A DNA stretch of 27,213 nucleotides from NCBI GenBank assembly GCA_902806105.1, contig CADCVI010000153.1:526-27738 (forward strand), written 5' to 3'. Of the stretch, positions 1-7,922 are shown in pieces (positions within the stretch are counted from its first letter, which is position 1; every line of letters begins with the position of its first letter). Made by a program: the position numbers and the translations under genes. The notes below the pieces were generated by a model, which searched no databases, was not told the DNA's origin, and saw nothing but the letters and a program-made list of their open reading frames with translations. Source of the stretch: an uncultured Rubrobacteraceae bacterium. GTDB taxonomy: Bacteria > Actinomycetota > Rubrobacteria > Rubrobacterales > Rubrobacteraceae.

Positions 1-122
1 CTCTCGGAGTCTCCGCGAACCTTGCTCATGGAACCCGAGTATACAACCCGGATTCCCGCCTTCCGGTGTGCGGGCTCGCAGGCTTCGGGCGGGCGGTGCG
101 TTTCCTGGGTTAAGCTGTCGTC

Positions 123-494
123 ATGGAAGAAAAGCCGGGCGCACCCCCGCGGCGGGAGGCCGAGGTGCGCGAGCACCTCGCGAACGAGCGGACCCTGCTC
201 TCCTGGGTCAGGACCGGGGTCGGGCTCATCTCCATCGGCCTCGTCGTGGAGCGTGCCGGGGCACTCGCGAGCCAGAACGCCCCGATCGGTGCCTCCGGGC
301 TCTTCGGCGCGGCGCTAGCCATCCTGGGATGCCTGACGCTCGTGATCGGGACTGCGCAGTTTCTACGCAACCGCCGCCAGATTATCGAGGGGGAATTTAC
401 CCCCGCCGCCGCCGCTTACCTCGTAATCGTCGCCGGGAGCATGCTGCTCGCCGCAGCGTTCGTCGTCTACGTGGCGCTCCAGATGTTCCCCTGA
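123..494 (+). CDS. DUF202 (YidH-type) small membrane protein
   Basis: The product has 123 residues. A charged N-terminus (EVREHLANERTLLSWVRTG) carries the hallmark of DUF202/YidH proteins, an amphipathic N-terminal helix with a conserved ER(T)xLSW motif. Three hydrophobic helices follow at about residues 31-50, 58-80 and 97-120, with a short basic loop (FLRNRRQ) between the last two. This fits a small inner-membrane protein of unknown biochemical role, and the family is common in actinobacteria. The ATG start follows a weak ribosome site and the helix motif begins soon after, so no longer start is needed. It stands alone: the next gene downstream is on the opposite strand. Family assignment is firm; function is unknown. 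Confidence 0.85.
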   Translation: MEEKPGAPPRREAEVREHLANERTLLSWVRTGVGLISIGLVVERAGALASQNAPIGASGLFGAALAILGCLTLVIGTAQFLRNRRQIIEGEFTPAAAAYLVIVAGSMLLAAAFVVYVALQMFP

Positions 495-734
495 CGTATC
501 AGGTCACCCATGCTCCGGATCGGAATGCATCTGAGTTTTGCGACCTGCCCCCTCTACCAGGACGGAACGACCCCGCGCTCTTTCGCCCACGAGGGGCTCG
601 GGTCGTCAATCGGGTGTCGTGTGAACCGCCAGCGCCACTTCTAGCCTGGCAGGGCAGATTCCTGCCTCGGGTCAAAGGTCGTTGCGAACTCGTGCGCTCG
701 GTGCCGAGATTTCGGCCGTCGAATGGGCGGGTGA

Positions 735-1184
735 CTAGCCTGCGGGCGTGGAGCGGGTGCCTATCTGGCTGCCGACCCACACGTAGCCGTCCGACCAGAT
801 CTCGCGCTTCCAGATCGGCACGATCTCCTTTATACGCTCGATCGCGTACCGGCTCGCCTCGAACGCCGGACCTCGACGCGGCGACGCCACCACGATAACC
901 ACGCTCGGCTCCCCGGGTCCCACCCTGCCGAGACGATGCACGATGGAGACGTGGCCCACGTCCCAGCGCTGCCTGATCTCGGCCCCGATCTCCCCCAGCT
1001 TCTGGTCGGCCATCGGACGATACGCCTCGTACTCGAGGTACTCGACCGAGGTGCCCTCTCCCTCGTCCACCCGCGTCGTCCCCACGAAGGTCGCCACGGC
1101 CCCGCAGTCCGGCCTGAACGCGCCGGAGACCAGCGCGCCCACGTCTATGGGACCCTCTACGATCCGGAAGGATCCGCCGTCCAC
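735..1184 (-). CDS. moaE: Molybdopterin synthase catalytic subunit MoaE
   Basis: MoaE is the large subunit of molybdopterin synthase. It transfers sulfur from the MoaD C-terminal thiocarboxylate to precursor Z (cPMP) to make molybdopterin in the cytoplasm. The 149-residue product, about the usual family length, has VATFVGTTR near the N-terminus, the HRLGRVGPGEPSVVIVVASP strand and the C-terminal KEIVPIWKREIWSDG block that contains the catalytic Lys region. I chose GTG at 1184 because the product then begins just before the conserved domain and the codon lies 2 bases after the moaD stop, giving a tightly coupled moaD-moaE pair. An open frame runs further upstream, but only inside moaD. Confidence 0.93.
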   Translation of the reverse strand: MDGGSFRIVEGPIDVGALVSGAFRPDCGAVATFVGTTRVDEGEGTSVEYLEYEAYRPMADQKLGEIGAEIRQRWDVGHVSIVHRLGRVGPGEPSVVIVVASPRRGPAFEASRYAIERIKEIVPIWKREIWSDGYVWVGSQIGTRSTPAG

Positions 1185-1186
1185 GC

Positions 1187-1432
1187 TCAGCCCCCGGAGA
1201 CGGGCGGCAGCACCGCCACCTCGTCCCCCGCCGCGACGATCTCTCCGCCCTTCGCGTACTCCCCGTTGAGCGCGAAGGCCAGGGTGCCGCGCATGGGGGA
1301 TAGCGCCGGGTATTTCAACGTCAGCATGGACCACAGCTCGTCCAGCGTGATGCCGTTAGCCGTGATCTCCGTCTCCCTGGTCCCTGCCTGATCCGCCGCC
1401 GCCCCGAAGAGCAAGATCTTTACCTGTTCCAT
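1187..1432 (-). CDS. moaD: Molybdopterin synthase sulfur carrier subunit MoaD
   Basis: This is an 81-residue ubiquitin-fold sulfur carrier. The chain starts EQVKILLFGAAADQAG (the beta1-beta2 hairpin typical of MoaD/ThiS) and ends in the obligatory Gly-Gly (PPVSGG), which is adenylated by a MoeB-type enzyme and converted to a thiocarboxylate. It acts with MoaE encoded immediately downstream on the same strand. The ATG has no good ribosome site and lies 43 bases after the lipid-kinase stop. Translation could be coupled to that gene, or start from a weak promoter (TAACAT about 7 bases upstream of the ATG), but the sequence does not decide. Confidence 0.93.
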   Translation of the reverse strand: MEQVKILLFGAAADQAGTRETEITANGITLDELWSMLTLKYPALSPMRGTLAFALNGEYAKGGEIVAAGDEVAVLPPVSGG

Positions 1433-1475
1433 GCCGCTGATGTTAGCACCGGGCCAGCCTTGCGATGGCGGGGGT

Positions 1476-2399
1476 TCAGGCGGGATCGGGGGTGTATTCG
1501 GGGCCGACGATGACCTTCAGGGCACCTGGAAGCACCGTGAACTCGGCGGGCTCGTCCCCGATAACCTCGCCGTCGGCGGTGAAGTCGAGGCCGGGGGGCT
1601 GGGTTTCTATGCGAATCTCCTGGGCCCGGGTGAAGTACACACCCTTCTTGTCCAGGTAGTCGGACTTCGCCAGCGCGGTCGGGGAGAGCGAGAGCACCCC
1701 GGCGACCCCCACGTCTTCGATGACGATGACGTCGAGGAGGCCGTCCTCGGGGTTCGCCCGCGGGGCCGCGAGCCACCCGCCGCCCGCGTAGCGGCAGTTG
1801 CCCACGGCGACGTTCACCGCGCGCGTATCCCGGCGCTCGCCGTCGAGGTACATGGTGATCTCGCGGACCTCGAAGTTCCGGGCGACCTCGAGGGAGGCCC
1901 TGAGGTAGGAGAGCTTCCCCCACTTCCCCTTGAGCTCCTCGTCGTTGGCCGCGGAGATCTCGGCCCCGAGCCCCCCCGTCGCCACGTTGATGAAGAATCG
2001 CTCCCCGATACCCTCGGAGCGCACCTGCGCTACGTCGAGCGTGCGAACGCGTCCCTCGCGGATCACGTCCTCCGCCGCGTCGGCTTCCTCGGGGATGCAG
2101 AGCGTCGCCGCGAGGTCGTTCCCCGTCCCGGCCGGCAGGATGCCGAGGGTCACGCCCTCCGGGAAACCCGCCTTGCCGAGCCCGTTGATGACGTCGTTGA
2201 CGGTCCCGTCGCCCCCGGCGACGATAAGCAGACCCTGGTCCCAATCCCTCGCGGCCGCCACGGCGTCCTCCGGACCCTCGGTCTCGACCCACTCCAGGTC
2301 GTAACCTTCGAACTCGGCTCGCAGCTCGTCAGGAGCGTAAGCTCCCCCTCCCGAGGACGGGTTGATGATCACCCGCGCTTTCTCCCTGGAAGCTTCCAT
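1476..2399 (-). CDS. Diacylglycerol kinase-family lipid kinase (YegS/DgkB/BmrU type)
   Basis: The 307-residue product has a DAGK catalytic domain. It begins with VIINPSSGGG, the phosphate-binding strand/loop, followed by LLIVAGGDGTVNDVINGL, the GGDGT nucleotide-binding signature, and LGILPAGTGNDLA, the conserved G-T-GND motif. The C-terminal half (about residues 140-300) is the beta-rich lipid-binding domain with FINVATGGLGAEI and a closing GEVIGDEPAEFTVLPGAL. It probably phosphorylates diacylglycerol or a related lipid with ATP at the inner face of the membrane, recycling lipid into phosphatidic acid; the exact substrate cannot be read from sequence. The ATG at 2399 follows an AGGAAGGGT ribosome site. 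It may be co-transcribed with moaD/moaE. Confidence 0.9.
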   Translation of the reverse strand: MEASREKARVIINPSSGGGAYAPDELRAEFEGYDLEWVETEGPEDAVAAARDWDQGLLIVAGGDGTVNDVINGLGKAGFPEGVTLGILPAGTGNDLAATLCIPEEADAAEDVIREGRVRTLDVAQVRSEGIGERFFINVATGGLGAEISAANDEELKGKWGKLSYLRASLEVARNFEVREITMYLDGERRDTRAVNVAVGNCRYAGGGWLAAPRANPEDGLLDVIVIEDVGVAGVLSLSPTALAKSDYLDKKGVYFTRAQEIRIETQPPGLDFTADGEVIGDEPAEFTVLPGALKVIVGPEYTPDPA

Positions 2400-2483
2400 A
2401 ACCCACCCTTCCTCGCTCCCACATCGGGGGTGAGTCTACCCGAAAGCGCCGGGACCCGGCTCCGTGGATGGGCGGGCCGCAGC

Positions 2484-3029
2484 CTAGGAGGCCCGCCGCT
2501 CGGGTTCGTCCCCGGGATCCAGCCTCAAGAGCCGCAGCGTCGGCATCCAGACCTCGTGCCTCGGGCCGTCGTCGAGCTCGACGGCCGCGTTTGAGCCGTC
2601 CCCCGAGACGTAGCGAACCTCGCCGGAACCCACCGGCGAAACTACCCTCTCCCCAACCGAGATGCCCGGCAGGAACGCCTCCCGGAGCGCCGAGACGTAG
2701 GCAAGCGCCAGCGAGCGGCCCGCATGCGCCCCCTCGTCGCGCCTGTCCGCGACGAGGATGCCCGCGATGCGGTACAGGTTCGCCCTGGAGACCTGCGAGA
2801 TGAGGCAGGCACGGATCGTCCCGCGCACCAGCTCACCCTCGAACTCCGAGTACTCCTCTCCGCTACGCCTCAGAATATCCATCACCCGCGGAAACGCCCG
2901 CCGGAGCGCCTCCTCTACCGTCAGCCCGTTCACCCCGCGCTTGTAGACGTGCGGGTCGAGCCTCTCCTCCTCCCGCCGGCGCGGTACCGAGAGCCAATCC
3001 TGCATCATGCCGCTCCTCGCCTCTGTCAT
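2484..3029 (-). CDS. Unknown protein, helical N-terminus with SH3-like C-terminal strand region
   Basis: I do not recognise a family. From the chosen ATG the product has 181 residues. Residues about 1-110 are predicted helical (EEALRRAFPRVMDILRRSGEEYSEFEGELVRGTIRACLISQ). Residues about 120-175 are strand-rich, with GISVGERVVSPVGSGEVRYVSGDG followed by AAVELDDG and a closing LRLL, resembling the small SH3/KOW-like barrels of RNA- or RNAP-associated factors (structural impression only). An ATG at 3047 opens a slightly longer frame, but a perfect TATAAT ends 6 bases before the ATG at 3029. That favours a leaderless message starting at 3029. Confidence 0.75.
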   Translation of the reverse strand: MTEARSGMMQDWLSVPRRREEERLDPHVYKRGVNGLTVEEALRRAFPRVMDILRRSGEEYSEFEGELVRGTIRACLISQVSRANLYRIAGILVADRRDEGAHAGRSLALAYVSALREAFLPGISVGERVVSPVGSGEVRYVSGDGSNAAVELDDGPRHEVWMPTLRLLRLDPGDEPERRAS

Positions 3030-3035
3030 GCCGAT

Positions 3036-3041
3036 ATTATA
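3036..3041 (-). promoter_or_regulatory. Perfect -10 box for leaderless transcription of the 2484-3029 gene
   Basis: On the minus strand TATAAT is followed by exactly six bases (ATCGGC) and then the ATG at 3029, so the expected transcription start coincides with the A of the start codon. No convincing -35 hexamer is present at 16-18 bp; extended upstream contacts may compensate. Leaderless starts are common in actinobacteria. Confidence 0.6.
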
Positions 3042-3098
3042 CCTCACTGAGACTAGTGAATAAAGGTCGTTTTCTCTGCAAAGCCGGGGTTTTGGGGT

Positions 3099-3896
3099 AT
3101 GGAGCGGCGGTCGGGGACGGACGGGGGTACACTTAGTCCACAGGGCGAGGATGGAGGTCTACGTTTGGATTCGGGCGAGTTTCTGGGGCGGTTGAAGCGG
3201 GAGGTGATCGGGCACCCGGCGCTCGTGCATCCTTTTCTGGAGCGGTTCGGTGAGGGGGATGCGAGTGAGGAGGGGGTGAGGACGTTCGCGATCCAGTACT
3301 ACCGTCACGTCCGCGTGAGCCGGTTGTACCTCGCCGCCGTGATCTCGAACTGCGGCCACGACGAGCCGTTGCAGCTCGCGCTGGCCGAGGTCCTCTTCGA
3401 CGAGTACGGCCACCTCAACTCCGACGAGACGCATCCTGCCCTCTACCGGAGGTTCCTGCGTGCGCTGGACATCTCGGAGGAGGAGTGGGAGGCCCCGCCG
3501 ACGCTCCCGGAGGTCGGGCTGTACATCAGCCGTCACAGGGAGCTGACGCGCCACCCGGACGTGCGGCTCGGGCTCGGGGCGATGGGGCCGGCGAGCGAGT
3601 GGCCAGTTCCCCCGATCTACGTGAAGCTGTCCGAGGGGCTCAAGAAGGCGTCTGGCCTCCCCGCCGGGGCGCTCGAAATCTTCACGAGCCACGTCACGAT
3701 GGACGTGACGCACGCCCGCATAATGATGGACGCCATCGCCCCCTATGCCGAAGACGAGGAGGGGCAGCGGAAGGTCCGGGAAGGCACCATGGCCTCCCTC
3801 GACGCCCGCTCCGTGATGCTGGACGGTTTCTACCGGGCCGTCTACGGGGAGCCCGCGCCGCTCGCGGGCTCCGCCGTCCGGGCCGCGCAGCCGTAG
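3099..3896 (+). CDS. Heme-oxygenase-like (HDO-type) iron-containing redox enzyme family protein
   Basis: This is an all-helical protein with the two metal-ligand signatures of the heme-oxygenase-like diiron superfamily (CADD, UndA and PqqC/TenA relatives). The first is LAEVLFDEYGHLNSDETHPAL, an E...DExG...H pattern at about residues 110-127. The second is SHVTMDVTHARIMM, an H...D..H pattern near residues 200-213. It probably uses a non-haem diiron site for O2-dependent chemistry, but the substrate is unknown. From ATG 3099 the product has 265 residues. TTG at 3165 is an attractive alternative start (243 residues) because GGAGG sits 7 bases upstream of it, whereas 3099 lacks a clear ribosome site. 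It ends 3 bases before the mutM-like gene, so the two are likely co-transcribed. Confidence 0.85.
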   Translation: MERRSGTDGGTLSPQGEDGGLRLDSGEFLGRLKREVIGHPALVHPFLERFGEGDASEEGVRTFAIQYYRHVRVSRLYLAAVISNCGHDEPLQLALAEVLFDEYGHLNSDETHPALYRRFLRALDISEEEWEAPPTLPEVGLYISRHRELTRHPDVRLGLGAMGPASEWPVPPIYVKLSEGLKKASGLPAGALEIFTSHVTMDVTHARIMMDAIAPYAEDEEGQRKVREGTMASLDARSVMLDGFYRAVYGEPAPLAGSAVRAAQP

Positions 3897-3899
3897 CCC

Positions 3900-4766
3900 G
3901 TGCCCGAGCTCCCCGAGGTCGAGACGATCAGGGGTGACCTGGTCGATCTCGTCGTCGGCTCGCGGATCGAGGAGGTCGAGGTGCTTGCGCCGGCCCTCGT
4001 CGAGGAGCCCGCGGTCGAGGAGTTCGTCCGCCGCCTGCGCGGCGTCGGGATCTCCGGGGCGCGGCGGCGGGCGAAGCACCTTATCGTCGAGCTGATCGGG
4101 GGGGACTCCCTCGTCTTGCAGCTCAAGATCGGGGGTCAGTTCCTGCTCGTCCCGCCCGTCCCCGTGCCCGAGACGTCGCTCATGCTCGTCCTCGGGCTCG
4201 ATGGCGGGAGGAGGCTGTTCTTGCGCGACGAGACCGGGTTCACTCGCGCCCGCCTGCTCGACGCCGAGGGTCTCGACGCGCGTCTCGCCCCGCTCGGGCC
4301 GGAGCCCTTCGACGACGGGTTCACGGAGGGCTATCTGCGCGGAAAGCTCGGCTCGCGCCGCGTCCAGATCAAGCCTGCGTTGCTCGATCAGGGGGTAGTT
4401 TCGGGGATCGGGAACATCTATGTCGACGAGATCCTGTACGACGCCCGGCTGCATCCGAGGCGCAAGGCGAACACGCTCTCGGACGGGGAGTGGGGGGCGT
4501 TGTACCGGGCGATAGGCGAGAACCTGCGGGCCGGGATCGAGCACCGGGGGACCACCTTCGACCTGTACCGGGACGTGCTCGGGCGCAAGGGGCACCACCA
4601 GGACCATCTGCGCGTGTTTCTGAAGGCTGGGAGGCCGTGTCCCTCGGGGTGCGGGGGGCGGATCGTGCGGGAGAAGGTCGGCGGGAGGCCGACGTTCTAT
4701 TGCCCCTCCTGCCAGCGTGAGAATGGTAGCGGGGGGGAACAAACGTTAGACTTAGGAGCACTTTAG
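3900..4766 (+). CDS. mutM: Formamidopyrimidine-DNA glycosylase family protein (Fpg/MutM)
   Basis: The 288-residue enzyme starts PELPEVETIRGDL, whose exposed Pro is the catalytic nucleophile and Glu the general acid. It keeps the AKHL lysine near residue 60, the helix-two-turn-helix region IKPALLDQGVVSGIGNIYVDEIL and a C-terminal zinc ribbon ending CPSCQ. It would excise oxidised purines and nick the abasic site. Oddities: the usual HLGM(T/S)G segment reads QLKIGG, and the D-P-R-R-F-G loop reads D-E-T-G-F-T. Two of the three void-filling residues of classical Fpg (Met73 and Arg108 in E. coli) are therefore replaced by Ile and Thr. The first zinc pair is spaced C-x3-C (CPSGC) rather than C-x2-C. 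The GTG start lies 3 bases after the previous stop. Confidence 0.9.
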   Translation: MPELPEVETIRGDLVDLVVGSRIEEVEVLAPALVEEPAVEEFVRRLRGVGISGARRRAKHLIVELIGGDSLVLQLKIGGQFLLVPPVPVPETSLMLVLGLDGGRRLFLRDETGFTRARLLDAEGLDARLAPLGPEPFDDGFTEGYLRGKLGSRRVQIKPALLDQGVVSGIGNIYVDEILYDARLHPRRKANTLSDGEWGALYRAIGENLRAGIEHRGTTFDLYRDVLGRKGHHQDHLRVFLKAGRPCPSGCGGRIVREKVGGRPTFYCPSCQRENGSGGEQTLDLGAL

Positions 4767-4781
4767 GAGAGGAGAAGCAAG

Positions 4782-6278
4782 GTGGCAGATAGTTTCGATC
4801 TGGTGATCATCGGCGGGGGAAACGCGGGGTACATACCGGCGATCCGCGCGAGCCAGCTGGGGATGAAGGTGGCCCTCATCGAGAAGCGAGAGGGCGGGCA
4901 CCTCGGGGGGACATGCCTGAACGTGGGATGCATCCCGACCAAGGCCCTCCTGCACACGGCGAGCCTGCTGCACGACGCGAAGAACGCCGAGAACTTCGGG
5001 GTCAAGATCGGCGGTAACGTCGAGCTCGACTACCCGCAGCTCGCCAAGCGGCGCGAGCAGGTCGTCACGCAGCTCAGGCGCGGCGTTCAGGGCCTGATGA
5101 AGAAGAACAAGGTCAAGGTCTACAACGGCGTCGGGTCGTTTATAGAGCCCAAGAAGATCAAGGTAGAGGGCAACGACGGCGAGACGCACGAGCTGGAGGC
5201 GAAGAACGTCCTCATCTCCACCGGCAGCGCCGTCAACAGCCTGCCGGGGCTCGAGTTCGACGGTGACCGGGTCATCTCCAGCGACGACATCGTCACGGAG
5301 AACGAGGACTACCCCGAGTCCATCATCATCCTCGGCTCGGGCGCGGTCGGCTCCGAGTTCGCGAGCATGTACAACGACTTCGGGACCGAGGTCACGCTGG
5401 TCGAGCTGCTCGATCGGATCGTGCCTGGCGAGGACCCGGAGATCTCCGCGGTCCTCAAGAAGGACTTCGAGGGGCGGGGCATCAGGGTCCTCACGAGCAC
5501 GATGGCCGACTCGAAGAGCCTGGAGAAGACGAAGACCGGCGTGAAGATAAAGACCGCCCCCGCCGGCCAGGACAAAAAGGAACAAGCCCAGGAAGAGGGC
5601 GGCTCCTACGGCGGCGAGAGCGTGCCGGCCGGCGAGACCGGCGAGGACGACGGCACCCTCGAGGCCGAGTGCCTGCTCGTCGCCGTCGGGCGCAAGACCG
5701 TCACCGAGGAACTGAACCTCGACGCGACAAAGGTCGAGCTCACGGAGAAGGGGACCATCAAGATCGACGAGTTCTACCGGACCGGCGAGGACGGGGTTTA
5801 CGCCGCGGGAGACGTGATCGGGGGCTACTGGCTCGCCCACGCCGCCGGGCACGAGGGCATAATCGCCGTCGAGCACATGGCCGGAGAGAACCCGATGCCG
5901 CTGGATCAGGCCCTGGTCCCGCGCGTGACCTTCTGCCGCCCCGAGGTCGCCTCCTTCGGCCTCACGCTGGCGCAGGCCGAGGAGGAGGGCTACGAGGCCA
6001 GGGAGACCAAGTTCCCGTTCCTGGCCATCGGCAAGGCGCTCATCGAGGGCGAGCCCAACGGCTTCGTCAAGATCGTGGTCGATTCGGAGACGGACCTGAT
6101 CCTGGGCATGCACGCCATAGGGCCGCACGTGACCGACCTCATCACCGAGGGCGTCTTCGCCAAGCTGGTCGAGGGCACGCCCGAGGAGATGGGCATGACC
6201 ATCCACCCGCACCCTTCCCTCTCCGAGGTGATGGGCGAGGCCGCGATGGCCTCCGAGGGGCACCCGATACACTTCTAG
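4782..6278 (+). CDS. lpdA: Dihydrolipoyl dehydrogenase (E3 component)
   Basis: The 498-residue FAD disulfide oxidoreductase re-oxidises dihydrolipoamide of 2-oxoacid dehydrogenase and/or glycine-cleavage complexes with NAD+. Seen in order: the FAD-binding loop GGGNAG at residues 11-16, the redox pair GGTCLNVGCIPTK (Cys45/Cys50), an NAD Rossmann segment GSGAVGSEFASMY near 185, the second FAD contact GVYAAGDVIGG near 345, and the C-terminal interface HPHPSLSE with His477/Glu482 as the active-site dyad. An acidic/Gly insertion of about 25 residues (around 262-292, GQDKKEQAQEEGGSYGGES) is unusual. GTG 4782 follows AGGAGAGGAG. No E1/E2 genes are adjacent, but lipoate genes lipA/lipB lie about 2.2 kb downstream. 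Confidence 0.95.
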   Translation: MADSFDLVIIGGGNAGYIPAIRASQLGMKVALIEKREGGHLGGTCLNVGCIPTKALLHTASLLHDAKNAENFGVKIGGNVELDYPQLAKRREQVVTQLRRGVQGLMKKNKVKVYNGVGSFIEPKKIKVEGNDGETHELEAKNVLISTGSAVNSLPGLEFDGDRVISSDDIVTENEDYPESIIILGSGAVGSEFASMYNDFGTEVTLVELLDRIVPGEDPEISAVLKKDFEGRGIRVLTSTMADSKSLEKTKTGVKIKTAPAGQDKKEQAQEEGGSYGGESVPAGETGEDDGTLEAECLLVAVGRKTVTEELNLDATKVELTEKGTIKIDEFYRTGEDGVYAAGDVIGGYWLAHAAGHEGIIAVEHMAGENPMPLDQALVPRVTFCRPEVASFGLTLAQAEEEGYEARETKFPFLAIGKALIEGEPNGFVKIVVDSETDLILGMHAIGPHVTDLITEGVFAKLVEGTPEEMGMTIHPHPSLSEVMGEAAMASEGHPIHF

Positions 6279-6306
6279 CCCGTCAGCCGGTTAGCTTGTC
6301 GGCAGG

Positions 6307-6339
6307 GGAGGGGGGACGACGAATTGTCGTCCCCCCTCC
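6307..6339 (+). terminator. Strong GC hairpin terminator after lpdA
   Basis: A perfect 14-bp stem (GGAGGGGGGACGAC with GTCGTCCCCCCTCC) closes a GAATT loop 28 bases after the lpdA stop. The T-tract is poor (TTGTGG), so the assignment rests on the stem and the position. Confidence 0.75.
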
Positions 6340-6406
6340 GTTGTGGCGCGATGCTCGCCGCAGGGCGCGCACAGGGTTTCCCCGGCTCCCCCGTCGAGAG
6401 GGGCTG

Positions 6407-7018
6407 ATGTCTACATTCGATCCGGCCCGTGACGGCTTCGGGTTCCGAAACCCGCTAGGTGAGGTCCCGCCCAGGGGGGACTGGGGGAAGCTTCTCCGGC
6501 CTCTCGATGCTTTCCTCTACGGCAACGGTCTCTGCTTCGGTATGTCCGTCGCCGCCCTCGCGTGGCACGGGGCGGGTTCGTGCGATGTTCCCGTCTCCAA
6601 CCTGGCGCCGACGCAGGAACTTCTGAAGGTCCTCCGTACTCTCCATGCCCGCCAGCTCGGGCCGCGTGTCGTTTACGCGGCCGTGCGCGACTGGCTCGCC
6701 TCCGGTGGCGGCAGGCCGGATCTCCTTCTCGGAAGGCTGAGGCTGGCCGATGAGACGGACCCTCACGTCCTCAACTTCGGCCCCTCGGCGAACCGGCGGT
6801 TCTTTCGTTGCCTCTACCGCGCCCACGCCGTCGTGCCGTACCGCGTCGACCGGGCTGGAGAGGAGGCTCGTCTCTACGTCTACGACCCCAACTACCCGGA
6901 GGACCGGGAGCGGTTCGTGGCGTTGCGCGACGGAGAATTTTCGTACTCCGGGTTCCGATCGCGGGATGGATGGGGCATCACGCCTGTCCCCCTCTCGGCG
7001 GTAACGGCGCGAGGATAA
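6407..7018 (+). CDS. Putative papain/C39-like cysteine-peptidase-fold protein, family not recognised
   Basis: The 203-residue protein has the spacing of a papain/C39-type catalytic triad. A Cys lies in GLCFGMSVAAL near residue 46, a His in YRAHAVVPYRV near 143, and an Asp/Asn in YVYDPNYPEDR near 160. The order Cys, then His followed by a beta-strand and a (N)DPN turn, is what C39-like and related Cys peptidases show. No signal peptide or transmembrane segment is evident, so it should be cytosolic. ATG 6407 follows GAGAGGGG. It is separated from lpdA by a terminator and is probably transcribed alone. The fold suggestion comes from motif order only; peptidase activity is not established. Confidence 0.72.
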   Translation: MSTFDPARDGFGFRNPLGEVPPRGDWGKLLRPLDAFLYGNGLCFGMSVAALAWHGAGSCDVPVSNLAPTQELLKVLRTLHARQLGPRVVYAAVRDWLASGGGRPDLLLGRLRLADETDPHVLNFGPSANRRFFRCLYRAHAVVPYRVDRAGEEARLYVYDPNYPEDRERFVALRDGEFSYSGFRSRDGWGITPVPLSAVTARG

Positions 7019-7154
7019 GCTGGCCGTATCCTCCGCTGAGGGTAAGGGCCTTGAGGCACGCCGTTCGTTGTCGAGCCGCGCCGGAATAACTCCTCGAAGG
7101 GCATCTGCGCGTTTGGCTCATCAGATGGACGAAGACGGTGGCAGGTTCGCCTGG

Positions 7155-7696
7155 CTACCTAACCCGCAGGGGCTGCTCGGCGGCCGCGCCTCTCCGGGAC
7201 CACAACACGTACCCAAGCGCCAGCCATACGAGCCCGAACCACAGGTTTCCGTATGCCCCCAGGGCAGTCGTAATGGGGAAGGCCACGACGAACACCACCC
7301 CGCACCAGCGCGGCAACACCCCCGCCCGCCACGTGGCGACGCCGTAGAGGGCGAACCCGACGAGCAAGCCCAACAACGCGATCGGGAACAACACCTCGAT
7401 GGTGCTCCCCGACAAGAGGAATACGAGGTTCGGGATCAGGATTACCACCCCCGCCGCGATGACCGTGTAGAAGCCCGCTCGTCCGAGGCGCCCGTAGCTC
7501 CCTTTCTGTACGGCATGGAACCCCACCATGCCCGCAAGCAACAGGAGCAACGCGACGATAAACGAGATGGTCAACCAGGGAGACTCCCCTTCCTCTCCTA
7601 CTACCCCGGCGAGTTCGAGAAGGGCCTGCACCCACCACATCACGCCGGACAATACGGCCGCCAACCGCCCCACCGGATAAGGTCCGAATCCGACAT
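7155..7696 (-). pseudogene. Membrane protein gene (4-5 TM) interrupted by a single-base frameshift near its 5' end
   Basis: The natural start appears to be ATG 7696, 6 bases after a perfect GGAGG (7703-7707), reading MSDSDLIRWGG. After 18 codons this frame hits TGA (7640-7642). The -1-type neighbouring frame continues as LAAVLSGVMWWVQALLELAG and runs with four or five hydrophobic helices to the stop at 7155. Restoring one T in the GGTT run at about 7663-7666 fuses both into a continuous RWGG-LAAVLSG protein of about 180 residues, a typical start for actinobacterial small membrane proteins. As written, an internal ATG at 7640 overlaps the TGA (TGATG) and could give a 161-residue product by coupling. 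The cause may be a sequencing error, a true mutation or programmed frameshifting. No function is recognised. Confidence 0.7.
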
Positions 7697-7922
7697 AGGG
7701 TCCCTCCGACACTCGATTCTGTTCAAAAGCAATAATACTATCAAGCGGATCCTGGTACACGTCCGGAGGTTGAGGTGAGTCGATTCTCGTTGCCCTCCGA
7801 AGGGGTCCCTGGCACCGTCTCTTGCTTGAGCCGCCCCCGCCGTCCCGGCTTCGAGCCGTTTGTGCGGTTCCCTGGCTGGGTAACGCGAAACGGCAAGAGA
7901 ATGGGAGAACGAAAGGAACAGG

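Noticed and set aside
68..898. Long open frame of 276 codons over DUF202 and moaE
   Set aside because: Arg/Pro-rich shadow frame with no domain; it crosses a real gene on each strand.
3159..4742. 527-codon minus-strand frame antisense to the diiron protein and mutM
   Set aside because: A typical high-GC antisense shadow; composition lacks any domain and both sense genes are certain.
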